From Tieghemiomyces parasiticus (taxonomy: Eukaryota; Kickxellomycota; Dimargaritomycetes; Dimargaritales; Dimargaritaceae), in assembly GCA_027575765.1 (NCBI GenBank), contig JANBPT010000515.1:1-32817 (forward strand): a DNA stretch of 32,817 nt. Direction: 5' to 3'. Below the pieces are notes generated by a model. It searched no databases and was not told the origin of the DNA. It saw only the letters and a program-made list of their open reading frames with translations. A program made the position numbers and the translations under genes. Position 1 is the stretch's first letter, and the number at the start of each line of letters is the position of its first letter. Shown here one piece after another: positions 11,017 to 23,443 of the stretch.

Positions 11017-13528
11017 TCCAACGCCGTAGGTCCCAGGTGAAGCGGCCCGCCCGACACTGGATCCGGGTCACTAGGCCGCGCGTGATGGCTGTGACCTGCA
11101 GCACGTCGGGGGTCGTGTCTTCAGGAACCGGCAGACCGTGCAGCCGGTGCAGAAGCCAGGCGTGGGCAGCGGGTTTATCGAATTCGGCCTGTGGCGGGAC
11201 CTGGTTGAGGAAATGGGACGACACGTCCACCGCCTCCTTCGGCAAAGCGACGGTCAGCTCGCCGCGCTGGATTCCGGCGAGCACAGTGACCAGCCGTGAC
11301 CAATGTGAAGGAAGGATGGGACCGTCGACCGCTAGGGTGTAGCACTTTTCGGCGGCGGCAGTTTCCCAACGACGCGTACGCTGAACAGCCTCGGCGAGAC
11401 GAAATTCGGCGCGGGCTAGACGGGCGTGGAGAAAGGGCAGGGGACTGATGAGACGCGGACCCGTCCGCAGCCGCCGCTCGGTACGCGGGTCTTCCCACCC
11501 TACCATAAAATCGAGGAGGGCCTGGCAGAACGCCTCACCTGTCACGTATAGCGCAGACTGGGCCGTGTTGTCGTGCTTGCGCTGGCTGAGGGCGGCTAAC
11601 GCGGCGTCAACTACCGGTGGGCTATCGGCCGTATCCGTGGCGCTATCGTAATCATTGGCATCACCATCGTCGCCGAACCCTCCTGGAGGGCCGCCGGCCA
11701 CTGCTCCCGGAGTCACGCCAGCTCCGGTGGCCGTGACCGACATGCTGGTAAATACAATCTGATGCCGCTCCAACTGTCGTCGCAATCCCATGGTGGATTT
11801 CGAGATGCGGGCCTCGAGATGCGCCGGCCGACCCGGGGCGGCGATATCCCGGATGAACAGCACGTCAAATTCCGGGTGCAGGAAGTAGAAGTAACCGCCT
11901 GTCGGAGATTGAGCGATAGCGTGGTAGGCGGATCGGAGGGCAGTTTGGTACTGGGTCCGGTGGCGGCGGAGTCGGTCGAGTTCGGCCCGCTCGTCACCAC
12001 CCAGTTGTCGGTTCTGACTGGCCAGTTTCGCGAGCAGTTTGGCGTAGAGCTCGGTGTGGGCGGGCACCTCGTAGATCCAGTGGTGGAGACAGTCGAGCAT
12101 CTGGTCATAGGGAGGGAGAGGGAGCATAAGTGGAGCGTAAGGCAATACAGCAGAGTAGCTGGTTAAACGGCGACGAGTTATTTTTTGTTCGACGCGTGCA
12201 TCCAACCGACGTTTGTGGGGGACAATGTCCCTGTTCGTATCGATCGCCTTTTAAATCGCGAACCATGACTTACCTCCCGTTGCGGATCAGAAGGTGCTAC
12301 GCTATCTCCTGGCAGGAGGGGCACACCCACAGCTGCCGGCTCGGGCAGCTCGGCGAACGGGTGCGGTGAGGTAAAGTAGGCTCCGGCGCGAATCACCCAG
12401 TCAAGGGGTGGCGACGAGGTACTCTGGCTGGACTCCACAGGTGCGGGTGGGGTAGGTGCTTCGACGCGCCGGGCGCCGTGGAGCTGTTGAATCCGGTTGT
12501 CAAGTGATGTTGCTGTATTTCCGCGTTTATCAGTGGAATCCGCCGAAGAGTTGAGGATGCGGGCCATGCGGAGGTGGGATCGGGTCGGCTGCGTCAGCTT
12601 GACCGGACCCCGGGGTTCACTAGCAAGTGAAGTGTTTGGGGCTAGCTCCGCTCCGCTAACTCTCTCGTCAGGACCGTCGCTGTCCACGTCAGACTCGCTT
12701 TCACTATCGTGTCGAGGGCCCAGTCGGCTACTGGGATCGTCATACCGCTGGAACGATAAGGATACCGGGGCTGTGGGCGTGGCGGTTAGTGTGGCACTTG
12801 TCCCGATGTGCTTGACGCTACTCAGGGCTACCGGGAACGAGAAGGCTCGGGTGGCCAACAACTGCGGTAGGGTAGGTGGAGAGGCCGAGGGATCGCTGGG
12901 CACGACATAGTTTCTGGGAGGCGACGGCTGCGACGCAGCCTCCACACCGAGAGCGCGATTGATGGTATCGAAGGGGTTCGCGGTACTATCCGGCTCGGGT
13001 GACACCTGAAACAAGTTGGCCGGCACAGAGGGTGGGGTAGGGGAAGCATTCGCCACGAGGCAGGACTGTCGAGTCTGTAGCGGATGGATGCTGGCCGGGC
13101 GACGGAGGGTGCGACCGGCTGCAGTGTTTGTGGCGATAGGGTGTGAATAACGGCTCAATGTGGCCGCATAGGGATCATAGCGGTGTGTGGCCTTCGGCGT
13201 ACGGGCAACAGGCGCGCTGACAGGGGCAGTGGCGGAGGACGCAGCTTGGCGGGATCGTTGTCGCCGCTAGGTAGTCGGTGCGGGGTATCGTCGTTCCGAC
13301 CAGGAGCCAGTGGGTAGATATAGACGTGAGTGTCATGTTGAGTTAGCTGAGGTGACGAAGGGACTTTCAATGCAACGGACTATTGGAGCCAGGGAGTGCC
13401 AGTTCAGCCCAGTGGCGGAAGAGGCCAAGCCTACAGGAGTGCGCACCATGACCAGCCAGCTTCCCCATCTCGTTTACCTTGAGCTCCGCAGGGGTGAGGG
13501 GTCGTCGCGATGGCTCGCCGAAGCCCAT
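11012..13528 (-). CDS. DONSON: DONSON-like replication initiation/fork protein
   Basis: Three exons, complement(11012..12100, 12274..13266, 13478..13528), predicted 710 aa, all junctions phase 0. In animals DONSON delivers GINS during CMG helicase assembly and protects forks. Visible matches are DWVIRAGAYFTSPHPFAEL (late exon 2), LDCLHHWIY at the start of exon 3 (from 349), YFYFLHPEFDVLFIRD (418-433), the STMGLRRQLERHQIVF block, the TLAVDGPILPSHW..L segment, and the C-terminus LVTRIQCRAGRFTWDLRRW, which parallels the human VVLRDYIYNW ending. The N-terminal half is low-complexity, rich in S, T and P, with an NPF motif. The acceptor at 12101 is chosen for its polypyrimidine tract and phase. A nearer AG would break frame. 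The first exon of 17 codons (MGFGEPSRRPLTPAELK) joins in phase to KRRQR-like basic sequence. It shares a promoter region with YME1. Homology rests on remembered human motifs, so the symbol is tentative. Confidence 0.82.
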
Positions 13529-14749
13529 GACTACGGCAGTGGCTGGGTGACAAAGATGCGCAAGGGTTTGCTAACCGATTCAAGACCAGGTCAACTGCCA
13601 ATGGTAATACAATTCTACAAATAGATATGGCCCGAAAATAATGTACACAGCGGAAGGAGGGGGGGATCAGTACCACAAAAACTGTTCCAAAATAATCCAC
13701 AGGTTGCTGAGCTATCAACAGTCCCCTAGTTCTCTTGAGTACGGGGATTCAGACGCATACTTAGCTGCGTTTGAGCTGGTTGGTGAGCCCGTTAGCACAA
13801 GCACACCCCCACTTCACTCCCCCCTCTCCTACCACCCCCTTATTCTCCCTCTATGCGCGTGGTCACCACCACAAAACGGGTTCAAATTAGCGAACCGGCT
13901 ATATGCTCTATTAGACTTCGTTCATTGCCGGTCCTCTGAGCCTGTGCCAAAAATATAACATACTATTAGACTGTCGATTATCCCGAGCGCCTAATCAGGT
14001 CCTGATGGTAAAAGTTAGTTAGTCGGAGCTGGTAATATAGCAGCCATGGGCACTAAAATTCACGGTTCTGGTTGAGACCCAGGCTTCCGTCACCATACCG
14101 CCCTGACGCGGGCTTGATTGCGTCAGCCTCGACAAACTGCGGAGATCGGCTAACTTCCTTCTTCCCCAACTGGATAGCCGTTGCCGCCTGGCCCGCGGCC
14201 CTGCTAGGTGGGAAGAATATTCCGGGCCGAACCGTGTGGGCGGAGGGGAGATGAGCACGTTCAGCCTCCAAAACAGCGACGGAATCCATCCGCTGGCTAG
14301 GTTAGTCTAGGTCCTTTCTATCGCGAGCCCCCCCTCCGCCATCACCAATTAACCACGAGTGGCCTGATCCATCCTGTGTTCGAAGCACTGCCCCCTACGT
14401 ACACCTGCGCGCCTTCAATCAATTGGCACAACCCCCACGTTCGCTTTCCTCCCCATTGCTCCGACATTCCACGCTGCCACGCTTTAGACCTTCCTAGTTC
14501 GATTTGTGGCCCCTTAAAAGTCGTCGATCACCCTCCCCCTTTTTTGAGGCGTTAACCTCATCCCTGTCTTCAACCGTAGAAATCTAGCGATTCTGATCGT
14601 TACTCAACCTCAAAGCCACTTCTCCCCTTCACTCCACTTTCATTGGCAGTAGCAGTCACCCCCTGTCGGTCCATTCGTAAAGTAACTTACTCTCACCCTA
14701 GTCCACCCCCGTCGCGGTCCACCTGCCTGCCCCTTCCTCGACCTTACTC
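13529..14749. other. Divergent promoter region, DONSON / YME1
   Basis: 1.2 kb with no credible gene. It contains a G7 run near 13659 and, in the last 400 bp before the YME1 start, a strongly pyrimidine-rich plus strand (CCCCCTTTTTT at about 14535) typical of fungal promoters. No TATA box close to either start was recognised. Confidence 0.5.
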
Positions 14750-16927
14750 ATGCTGACGAACGCGCTGAGGGCCTTCCGGGGCGTCGCTAGGCCCCCTCAC
14801 CACTTTCTCACCCACGGGGCCCGCCATACCGCCAGCCTACCACTGACCGGGCGCATCTTTTCCACCCTCCAGGCCGCCGCCACCCTGCGTCCTGCTCCTG
14901 CCTCGCTGACGAGCCGCGGCGCCGCCGCCGCCGCCGCCACGGTTTCCGTCCCATCTCACCGCTCCGCCTCTCGTCTCTTCAAACCCGATCTTGACGCCCT
15001 CGAAGAGAAAGCCCAGGAGCGACCTGACGATCTGTCCGTGCAGAATGCTTATTTCCGTGAACTTCGCCGCCGAGGAATCAACGACACCCTGATCGACCAT
15101 GTTGAGGACGAATCCGGCGTGTGTGCCATGAACGAGGAGTCTTTACGCCTTTACACCGAGGCCCTAGTCGCCGAGGGCCAGAGCCGCAAGTTGGTCCCGC
15201 GACTCTTTGCCCAGCTCGAACGTCGCCCCGAATTGGCCCGTCAGCTGGTGAATACTGGAGCGGGTGGCTCAGGCGGGGACCTGGCCTCCGCTGCGGCGGC
15301 ATTCGGTCGAGTGGGTGGAACTTCATCGGATCCCGTCCGCGTGATTATCGCCAACAAGCCTTCATCCTGGGTCGGCTTCCTCCAGTGGATTGTTGGAGGC
15401 ATGTTTATCACCATGCTCCTCCTCACCTTGGCCTCCGTGGTCATTGACGGGCTTTCACAGGGCAGGGGCAGCGGCAAAGACAACCCCATCACTCCCGCTG
15501 ACCCCAAACAGAAGGTCACGTTCGATGACGTCCAGGGCTGTACCGAGGCCAAGGATGGACTCCGTGAGGTAGTGGATTTCCTGCGTAATCCAGATCTCTA
15601 CACTGACCTGGGTGCCCGCCTGCCTAAGGGCGTACTTTTGACTGGCCCCCCCGGAACTGGTAAGACGCTCCTAGCCCGCGCTGTGGCCGGCGAGGCCGAC
15701 GTCCCTTTCTTCTTTATGTCCGGGTCTGAGTTTGACGAGATGTATGTCGGAGTGGGTGCCCGGCGAGTACGAGACCTGTTTGCGGCGGCCAGGGCCCACG
15801 CCCCGGCCATTGTATTCATCGATGAGATCGACGCCATCGGCGGCCGCCGTGGCGGGCGCGACATGGCTCATATCAAGCAGACCCTGAATCAGCTGTTGGT
15901 CGATCTCGACGGGTTTTCACCTACCGAAGGCGTAGTATTCATTGGTGCCACCAATTTCCCTGAGCTTTTGGACCCTGCTCTGGTGCGGCCTGGTCGGTTC
16001 GACCGGACCGTCCACGTACCCCTACCGGACGTACGAGGCCGCGTCGAGATTCTCAAACTACACGCCAAGAAGATCACTCTGGATCCTGAAGTTGACCTGA
16101 CCATCATCGCCCGGGGCACCCCGGGGTTTTCGGGCGCCGACCTCCACAATCTGATCAATGACGCGGCCATCCGGGCCTCCCGGGAGCGGGCCAAAGCCGT
16201 CAGTATGCACAACCTGGAGCAAGCCAAGGACACTATTCTGATGGGTGCTGAGCGCAAGTCCGCTGTCATCACCGAGAAGGACCGGCGCAACACCGCGTTC
16301 CATGAGGGCGGACATGCCCTTGTGGCCTACTACGTCCCCGGCGCCGACCCGTTGCATAAGGCCACTATCATGCCCCGCGGGCAGGCTCTCGGGATGGTTT
16401 CGCAGCTGCCCGAAATGGACCGGACCAACCGCTCGCGGCAGGAAATGCACGCTCACATCGCCATCTGCATGGGCGGCCGGTTGGGCGAGGAGTTTCACCG
16501 CGGTTATGACCATGTCACCTCAGGCGCATCCAGCGACCTCACTTCCGCCACCCACATGGCCCGGGCCATGGTTACTCAACTCGGAATGAGTGAGAAAGTG
16601 GGTCCCATGGCTTTTACCGAGCAGGAACTTGAAAATGCGAGCGCGGCCACTAAGCAGCTCATCGAAAGTGAGGTGCGGGAACTGCTCTTGACCGGCTACG
16701 AAACGGCCCGTACCATTCTGACTGACCACAGTGACCAGCTGGCGCTCCTGGCTAACACCCTGCTAGAACGCGAGACCCTCTCAGGCAAGGACATTGAGAT
16801 GCTCCTCGAGGGAAAGACCCTACCGCCAATCCTGACGCTCGCCGCCAAGGCTACCGACGTGCCCAGTGCCATTGCTGGCCCCGAACATCCGGCCCTGGAC
16901 AGTATCCCGAACCCCATCTCAAAGTAA
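14750..16927 (+). CDS. YME1: Mitochondrial i-AAA protease, YME1/FtsH family
   Basis: Single exon, 725 aa, close to yeast Yme1. It is an inner-membrane ATP-dependent zinc metalloprotease that faces the intermembrane space and degrades misfolded or unassembled proteins. The first about 70 residues are rich in R, A and S with few acids, as in a mitochondrial presequence. A single membrane span lies at about 207-231 ([11 protein letters not shown]...), which fits i-AAA rather than the two-span m-AAA type. The AAA module follows: VTFDDVQGC, Walker A GPPGTGKT (K305), pore loop MYVGVGARR, Walker B FIDEID (D358, E359), and the second-region RPGRFDR. The protease has HEGGH (518-522) and the third zinc ligand D596 in SSDLTSAT. 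There is no intron, in contrast to its neighbours. All key residues are present, so it should be active. Confidence 0.96.
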   Translation: MLTNALRAFRGVARPPHHFLTHGARHTASLPLTGRIFSTLQAAATLRPAPASLTSRGAAAAAATVSVPSHRSASRLFKPDLDALEEKAQERPDDLSVQNAYFRELRRRGINDTLIDHVEDESGVCAMNEESLRLYTEALVAEGQSRKLVPRLFAQLERRPELARQLVNTGAGGSGGDLASAAAAFGRVGGTSSDPVRVIIANKPSSWVGFLQWIVGGMFITMLLLTLASVVIDGLSQGRGSGKDNPITPADPKQKVTFDDVQGCTEAKDGLREVVDFLRNPDLYTDLGARLPKGVLLTGPPGTGKTLLARAVAGEADVPFFFMSGSEFDEMYVGVGARRVRDLFAAARAHAPAIVFIDEIDAIGGRRGGRDMAHIKQTLNQLLVDLDGFSPTEGVVFIGATNFPELLDPALVRPGRFDRTVHVPLPDVRGRVEILKLHAKKITLDPEVDLTIIARGTPGFSGADLHNLINDAAIRASRERAKAVSMHNLEQAKDTILMGAERKSAVITEKDRRNTAFHEGGHALVAYYVPGADPLHKATIMPRGQALGMVSQLPEMDRTNRSRQEMHAHIAICMGGRLGEEFHRGYDHVTSGASSDLTSATHMARAMVTQLGMSEKVGPMAFTEQELENASAATKQLIESEVRELLLTGYETARTILTDHSDQLALLANTLLERETLSGKDIEMLLEGKTLPPILTLAAKATDVPSAIAGPEHPALDSIPNPISK

Positions 16928-17807
16928 TTTCTAGTGCACCGTCCCTGGTTGGTTGTATACCCAGCACCCGGAATAGCCTTCTTTTTATTAGGTCCTAGTA
17001 CTACCCCCTCTCTCACGCCACCCTACCACTCGAATTGATTTCCTTCTAAACCAAAAATGAAATACATAGCATGAATCAAGGAAAGGGGTGGACAGTAGTT
17101 TTAGAGAAATCATGGCGGGCCATTGGCGCGGAGCGAATGAGTGGGGATGAAGGGAAACCCGGGACGCCGGATCCAATACAAACGGCCGCTGTTGCAACAG
17201 ATAACTCCTCTCTAAATCCGAGGAGAAGGGGAGGCGGAGAGGTTCGAGTCGGCGACCAGCGCCGACTACCAGCCCAAGCCAGATGCCAACTGATGCGTTA
17301 GCTAACGGTTTCTTTCTAAATGGACTAGCTACATTCTGGCTAGCCAGTCCTCCCATATACGATATTGGGCCTTACTGTACATAGGACCATTGACGAAAGG
17401 TTGCTAGGAACATTGTAAGCTGTGGGTTGGCCATGGCAATCAAAGTGGTCATCCCCTATCCATGCCTTTGGGCATTTTTAGGTGGGTGTATCCGTCGTCC
17501 TATCCAAACGCTATTCTCACGTGACCCTATTGCACACACAGGTCCAGGCATTGGGGGGGGGGCTACCGTATGTCCATTCTATTTCTTTTTTTTCTGAGTG
17601 GAGGGGCGAAGTTCTCGACCTCCTGCTAGCTAGAGGCTGGGCCAGGTTCATGAACCAAATGCCAATTAGCGAGCCACCCATACGTTTTCACATCTACTTA
17701 TCATTCAATAACCTTCATTTCGCTGAAATACTACCTTGCGCTTCAGTCCGAAGACAGTTTACCCTACCACCCCGCACCAACAGTTAACCGCCCTCCATCG
17801 CTACGCC
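16928..17807. other. Intergenic, YME1 to KRR1
   Basis: No gene seen. It contains a G10 run at 17553-17562. A GGTTCGAGTC block near 17240 resembles a tRNA B box but lacks a foldable partner (see rejected items). The last 150 bp lead into KRR1 as promoter and 5' UTR. Confidence 0.5.
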
Positions 17808-19619
<1,812 letters not shown>

Positions 19620-19791
19620 GGAAAACCAGACTGGCGTTGGTGGATTAACTATTCTGTCACCCAGTGGTATTGCTCTGCATCATTTTATTTTATCTACTCT
19701 AGGCGATAGCACCCAATGCCCTAGTGCCCCTGTCATGTAACGGAGGCAGGGGAGTAGTGAGTTGGAGCCAAGTACGTAGTGCCTTTGACAC

Positions 19792-19797
19792 AATAAA
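19792..19797 (+). promoter_or_regulatory. Likely KRR1 polyadenylation signal AATAAA
   Basis: Canonical hexamer 173 nt after the KRR1 stop codon, followed within 30 nt by T- and GT-containing sequence. Confidence 0.45.
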
Positions 19798-20570
19798 TAT
19801 CACTGTCATGTAACCTCCCCCCTCTACACGTGTCGATAGTCCACGTTCTATCGTCGTTGTTGAATATTAGGAGGCTGAGGGTGTGTCTGCTCTGTGACTG
19901 TGTATCAGATAGTACTGATAGTGCGTAAGTTCCCGATCGTTACCAGCATCCACTGCTTACCCGATGATAATTGTAGTGGTGTGTTTAGACCATAAAGTGA
20001 CGGTTGGTATCCTCAACGTTCTCGAGTTACACGCGGCTTGCTGGCTACTCTACCTCCCCACGCTTTCATAGTCAATTGGGCCACATTCGTCTTACGTGGT
20101 TGCCCTGACTGCCAATCAGTGACCCAACTTAACATTTATCGGACTACGGCAGTGGAGGATGTACCTTCTGTCACCACTTCCACCATAGAGCGTGAGGGGT
20201 AGGAAAAAAAAAGACCAAAAGAGGAGCCAGACTGCAGTCACCACTGTAGCAACCTAGTTTCCAATCACACTCCTTCCCGTCCACCGACCCCCGGGTTACT
20301 CTATTTTCTACTGGACAAGTTGGCCTTTGGAACCTGGAATGAGGAGGGGGGGGGGATCAACCTACTCGTGCCAGTTTAACCAAAATCCTCCCGAACGTAC
20401 CATTTCTCCACTTCAGCACTCGTGTTTTGTCAGCTCAGCAGACTCCCTCCAGCACGCTCTATGTAACGATCACACACATACATACTCGCCAGCTGGTGCG
20501 CGTTCATCCTTCACCGCGCTGATCCGCCGACCTCGCTTGCGTAATTGACAACCATCTTCAAAGTTGGGCC
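19798..20570. other. Intergenic, KRR1 to dUTPase
   Basis: No gene seen. It holds an A9 tract near 20205 and a G10 run at 20346-20355. The final 150 bp are the presumed dUTPase promoter. Confidence 0.5.
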
Positions 20571-21287
20571 ATGGTGGATACTAGGTCGAATCAGCCACGC
20601 TACACATCACTGAAGCGAAGTGCTTCCCACCTGGATCGTCCCGAGGACTCGGAACGTAGCCGCTCCCCTCGTCGTGCCGTTACACCTGCTCCCATCGCCA
20701 TGCCTGCCTTGAACACCATGCTACGGGTGATTCTCAAGCACGCTGCGGCCCGATTGCCCGTACGAAGCTCGCCTGGCGCTGCCGGTTACGACCTTTGCAG
20801 GTAAGCCCAGCGCACCGTGTGTATAGACCTGTGTAATTGAAGTCCCATTCAGGACTTCACAACGCTGGACATGACGACTCTGTTCTAATATATACTGTGG
20901 ACGTTATCACATCGCTCCACCTGAAACAGTGCGGTCACGGCCGAAATTCTGCCCATGTCTCGTGGTCTGGTCAACACCGGTCTGGTCATCCAGGTCCCGC
21001 ATGGCACCTACGGCCGTATCGCTCCGCGCAGCGGCCTGACTTTGAACCACTTCATTGATATCGGCGCCGGGGTCGTGGACGAGGACTACCGCGGCGAACT
21101 CAAGGTCATCCTCTTCAATTTTGGGGACACGCCGTTTGCCATTCAGCCCGGCGATCGTATTGCCCAGTTGGTGCTAGAACGAATCGAGACGCCTCCTGTG
21201 GTCGAGGTGCAGGATTTACCTGAAACTTCGCGCGGTCAAGATGGATTCGGCTCCTCGGGGTGGCTCGCTCGAAAGCTTAGCGAGTGA
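20571..21287 (+). CDS. DUT1: dUTP diphosphatase, trimeric
   Basis: Two exons, 20571..20800 and 20930..21287, predicted 195 aa. It hydrolyses dUTP to dUMP and pyrophosphate, keeping uracil out of DNA and supplying dUMP for thymidylate synthesis. All five signature motifs are present: [13 protein letters not shown] (66-77, split by the intron within the last codon), II PRSGL (109-113), [12 protein letters not shown] (124-132, catalytic D127), [12 protein letters not shown] (151-160), [11 protein letters not shown] (178-187). Motif V usually reads RGxGGFGSTG, so D181 replaces a glycine and S186 a threonine. An N-terminal extension of about 45 residues, with KR, RSRSPRR and serines, could be a nuclear-type signal. 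M43 or M49 are alternative starts. The donor is GTAAGC. Confidence 0.96.
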
Positions 21288-22810
21288 CCGACACGTTTGC
21301 GACGGCACAAGTTTCAACCTCCCAGAAACAGGGCGGTATTAGGATGTGTTTGGCCTCGTCGGCATACGCGTCCGAGTCCACCGTATGTATTATATAAACG
21401 CCTCGTGAAAATTCACGGGGATGGTAGGGTACACGCCTATCACAGGCATTCGGCCACGATTTACATTGTCCAAGTATCAGTCAAGCAAAGATAACGTTGG
21501 ACTGTTGTAGTGTAACGAAAAATCCCATATGAATATAAAGTAAAGTTGACTCGGACTGCTAGCGTGGTTATCCCGCACCTACAACTAGATAGTGACGTGG
21601 CTAACAGTCCGAACTGGTAGCATGACGACCAGATTTCGACACTGTCGACGAACCAGGCACGATGAAGCACATTAATACGCTACAAAGTCGAGGCAACGGA
21701 GAGGAAAGTAGGCGGTGATCTTTTACCAGTGTAGACCTAGCTAGACCACCGCCACATAAATCAGCACACTACGGGGCGGACGAAGTAATCCAATTAGCGC
21801 ATACTGGCCCCGTAATATGGAAATCATGGAGCGGAGTAGAGATGGAAAGGTTGAAGCAGATGAAATGATTAGGTAATGCACTGATAAAGGCTAGATGCAG
21901 AACTTTATGCAGATGTCATACGTTTCCAAGTCGCGCTGGCCGAGTTGGTTGAAACAAATCTAGGAACCAACTGTAACAGCTACCACGGCTGGGATTACCG
22001 GTCTCGCCTTGACCGGCACTCGGGAGGTTTGGACACGTTCCCTGAATAGCCCAGATAGATTCGTTTCGGAATTTGTATCTACGTAACAGTTTACTGCAGT
22101 ATCGTGCTTAGTTGATGGTCATCAATTCTTACTGAGCAGTGGCATTCACTTATTTAGTTGCTACACAGGAAGGGTCAGTACAGTAGCCACCCCCTTCACT
22201 GCTGTGCCAATACAAGCCTCTGGCAAGCTGCAATTAGCGCCCCTTACGAGGTTACCAGTCACCTCTCCCGAATCCGAAATAGGTAGCGTCCTCTCAATGA
22301 GCTCTACCACATTTATCCCCCTCAGATTGTAGCTAACGGCCAAGAGTAGGCGCGCCTAAGCTGGCGTGGGCGAGCACAGTAAGAGCGGCGTATGGTCTAG
22401 AAATGTACACTCATCGTCAGTGCGTTTCACTGCCTGCTCAAGTGGCCACAGCTATCGTAAGCCCAGGGTATTTCTGAGTCTGCCGACTTCGTGGCGAGTA
22501 TGCATGCGTAGGGGGGGGGGTTAGTGACGGGCTTATGAGATGGGGACTACAGAACCTGCTGGATTAGCTCCAACCTGCCAATGACCCCTTTCGAGGACAA
22601 AGGGACAGAAAGTCCTAACGGACAGTACAAAGTATTGATTGTGTGGGCCGCACCTTGGCACTATAGTCGGCTGGACTGGCGTCTTGGACAGTAACTGCTC
22701 AGCCCTACCTTCTAGAGAAAAGTGGCTAGTACACCAGGACCAGAGAAGCTAAAGCTGACTCGTGACCATGCTAGACATTGACAGCCTCCCCCCCCTTAAA
22801 TGAGGCACGG
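21288..22810. other. Gene-free stretch after dUTPase
   Basis: No credible coding frame or RNA gene. It contains a perfect 8-bp hairpin near 21944, a G10 run at 22511-22520 and a C8 run near 22788. Composition looks random compared with the gene-dense block to the left. Confidence 0.5.
21944..21973. repeat. 8-bp hairpin AGTTGGTT / AACCAACT
   Basis: Perfect inverted repeat with a 14-nt loop. The left arm is preceded by TGGCCG and so resembles a tRNA-Ser/Leu D-arm, but no tRNA can be folded around it. Confidence 0.45.
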
Positions 22811-22818
22811 TATATAAA
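22811..22818 (+). promoter_or_regulatory. TATA box TATATAAA
   Basis: A strong TATA match 206 nt upstream of the ATG of the secreted Gly/His-rich protein. It predicts a start of transcription near 22840-22850. This is the clearest TATA box in front of any gene in the window and suits a highly or conditionally expressed secreted protein. Confidence 0.5.
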
Positions 22819-23023
22819 CCTAGCTTGACCACCTTGCTGTGCCCTGTCATCCACCGCCACACTTACTACCGGCCAAGCGTCCCACCCACTTTCCTAGTTA
22901 TGACGTTAGTTCCTCAGGAACCGTTGGTATTTCCACCCTACCATATTTAAATCCATCATCCTACATACCCTCAGTGCCATTATTATCCTAACCTTTACGC
23001 TTTTCCGCTCCTCTGGTACCACT

Positions 23024-23443
23024 ATGAAGATCAACATTGCCTACGCCGCCCTCCTGACCACAATCATGATTGCTGAGGCCTCGGGTGCTCCAGGAGAAGC
23101 CTACGGTGCCAACGCCGTTCGTCCCAATACCAATGGCAAACCCGACTGCGACGAAAACGGCTGTCCCATTGATCATGAGTACGGCCACAGTTATGGTGGC
23201 GAGCATGGCCACGAAAAACTCGGTCTCGGTGGCTATGGTGGTGAGAATGGTTACGGTCGCGGCGACTCCTTCGATTACAGCCACAGCGAGAGCAGCCTCA
23301 GCCAGCACGCGAGTGAGCATACCCAATTCAGCGCCGAGAGCTATAACAGCGGCAGCAATGGGGGGAACCAAGGAGGTAGCAACCATGGTCATGGTGGTAA
23401 CGGATGGGGAAACGGCGGCCATGGGCGTGAGGCTAATCAGTAG
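23024..23443 (+). CDS. Secreted Gly/His/Ser-rich protein, possibly truncated
   Basis: Intact frame of 139 codons. The first about 22 residues (MKINIAYAALLTTIMIAEASG) form a convincing signal peptide. After it comes a short segment with two cysteines (CDENGC), then a low-complexity tail of G, H, S, N, Y and E (HEYGHSYGGEHGHE, GGYGGENGYGRG, NHGHGGNGWGNGGHG). The family is not recognised. Composition suggests a cell-wall, spore-coat or metal-binding secreted protein, which is inference. The frame stops at TAG (23441-23443), but protein-like sequence of the same composition continues downstream (next entry), so this is either a truncated allele or the first part of a broken gene. No splice pair that removes the stop and keeps phase was found. 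Confidence 0.5.
   Translation: MKINIAYAALLTTIMIAEASGAPGEAYGANAVRPNTNGKPDCDENGCPIDHEYGHSYGGEHGHEKLGLGGYGGENGYGRGDSFDYSHSESSLSQHASEHTQFSAESYNSGSNGGNQGGSNHGHGGNGWGNGGHGREANQ

Noticed and set aside
12101..12205. Coding extension of the last DONSON exon back to 12205
   Set aside because: The frame is open but lacks an ATG (it begins TTG), has no in-phase acceptor, and includes the polypyrimidine tract that defines the acceptor at 12101.
17225..17275. GGTTCGAGTC block resembling a tRNA B box
   Set aside because: No A box at proper spacing and no acceptor stem. It also lies within a GC-rich local repeat of GGCGA/CGCC.
21936..22030. tRNA-Ser/Leu-like start TGGCCGAGTTGGTT
   Set aside because: It resembles a D-arm (A box), but no B box (GGTTCGANTCC), anticodon arm or acceptor pairing follows. 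The sequence pairs with its own AACCAACT instead.
22240..22330. Minus-strand GGTAGAGCTCATTGAGAGG followed by TTCGGATTCGGG, tRNA-like
   Set aside because: The order and spacing of D-arm, anticodon and T-arm do not fold into a cloverleaf.
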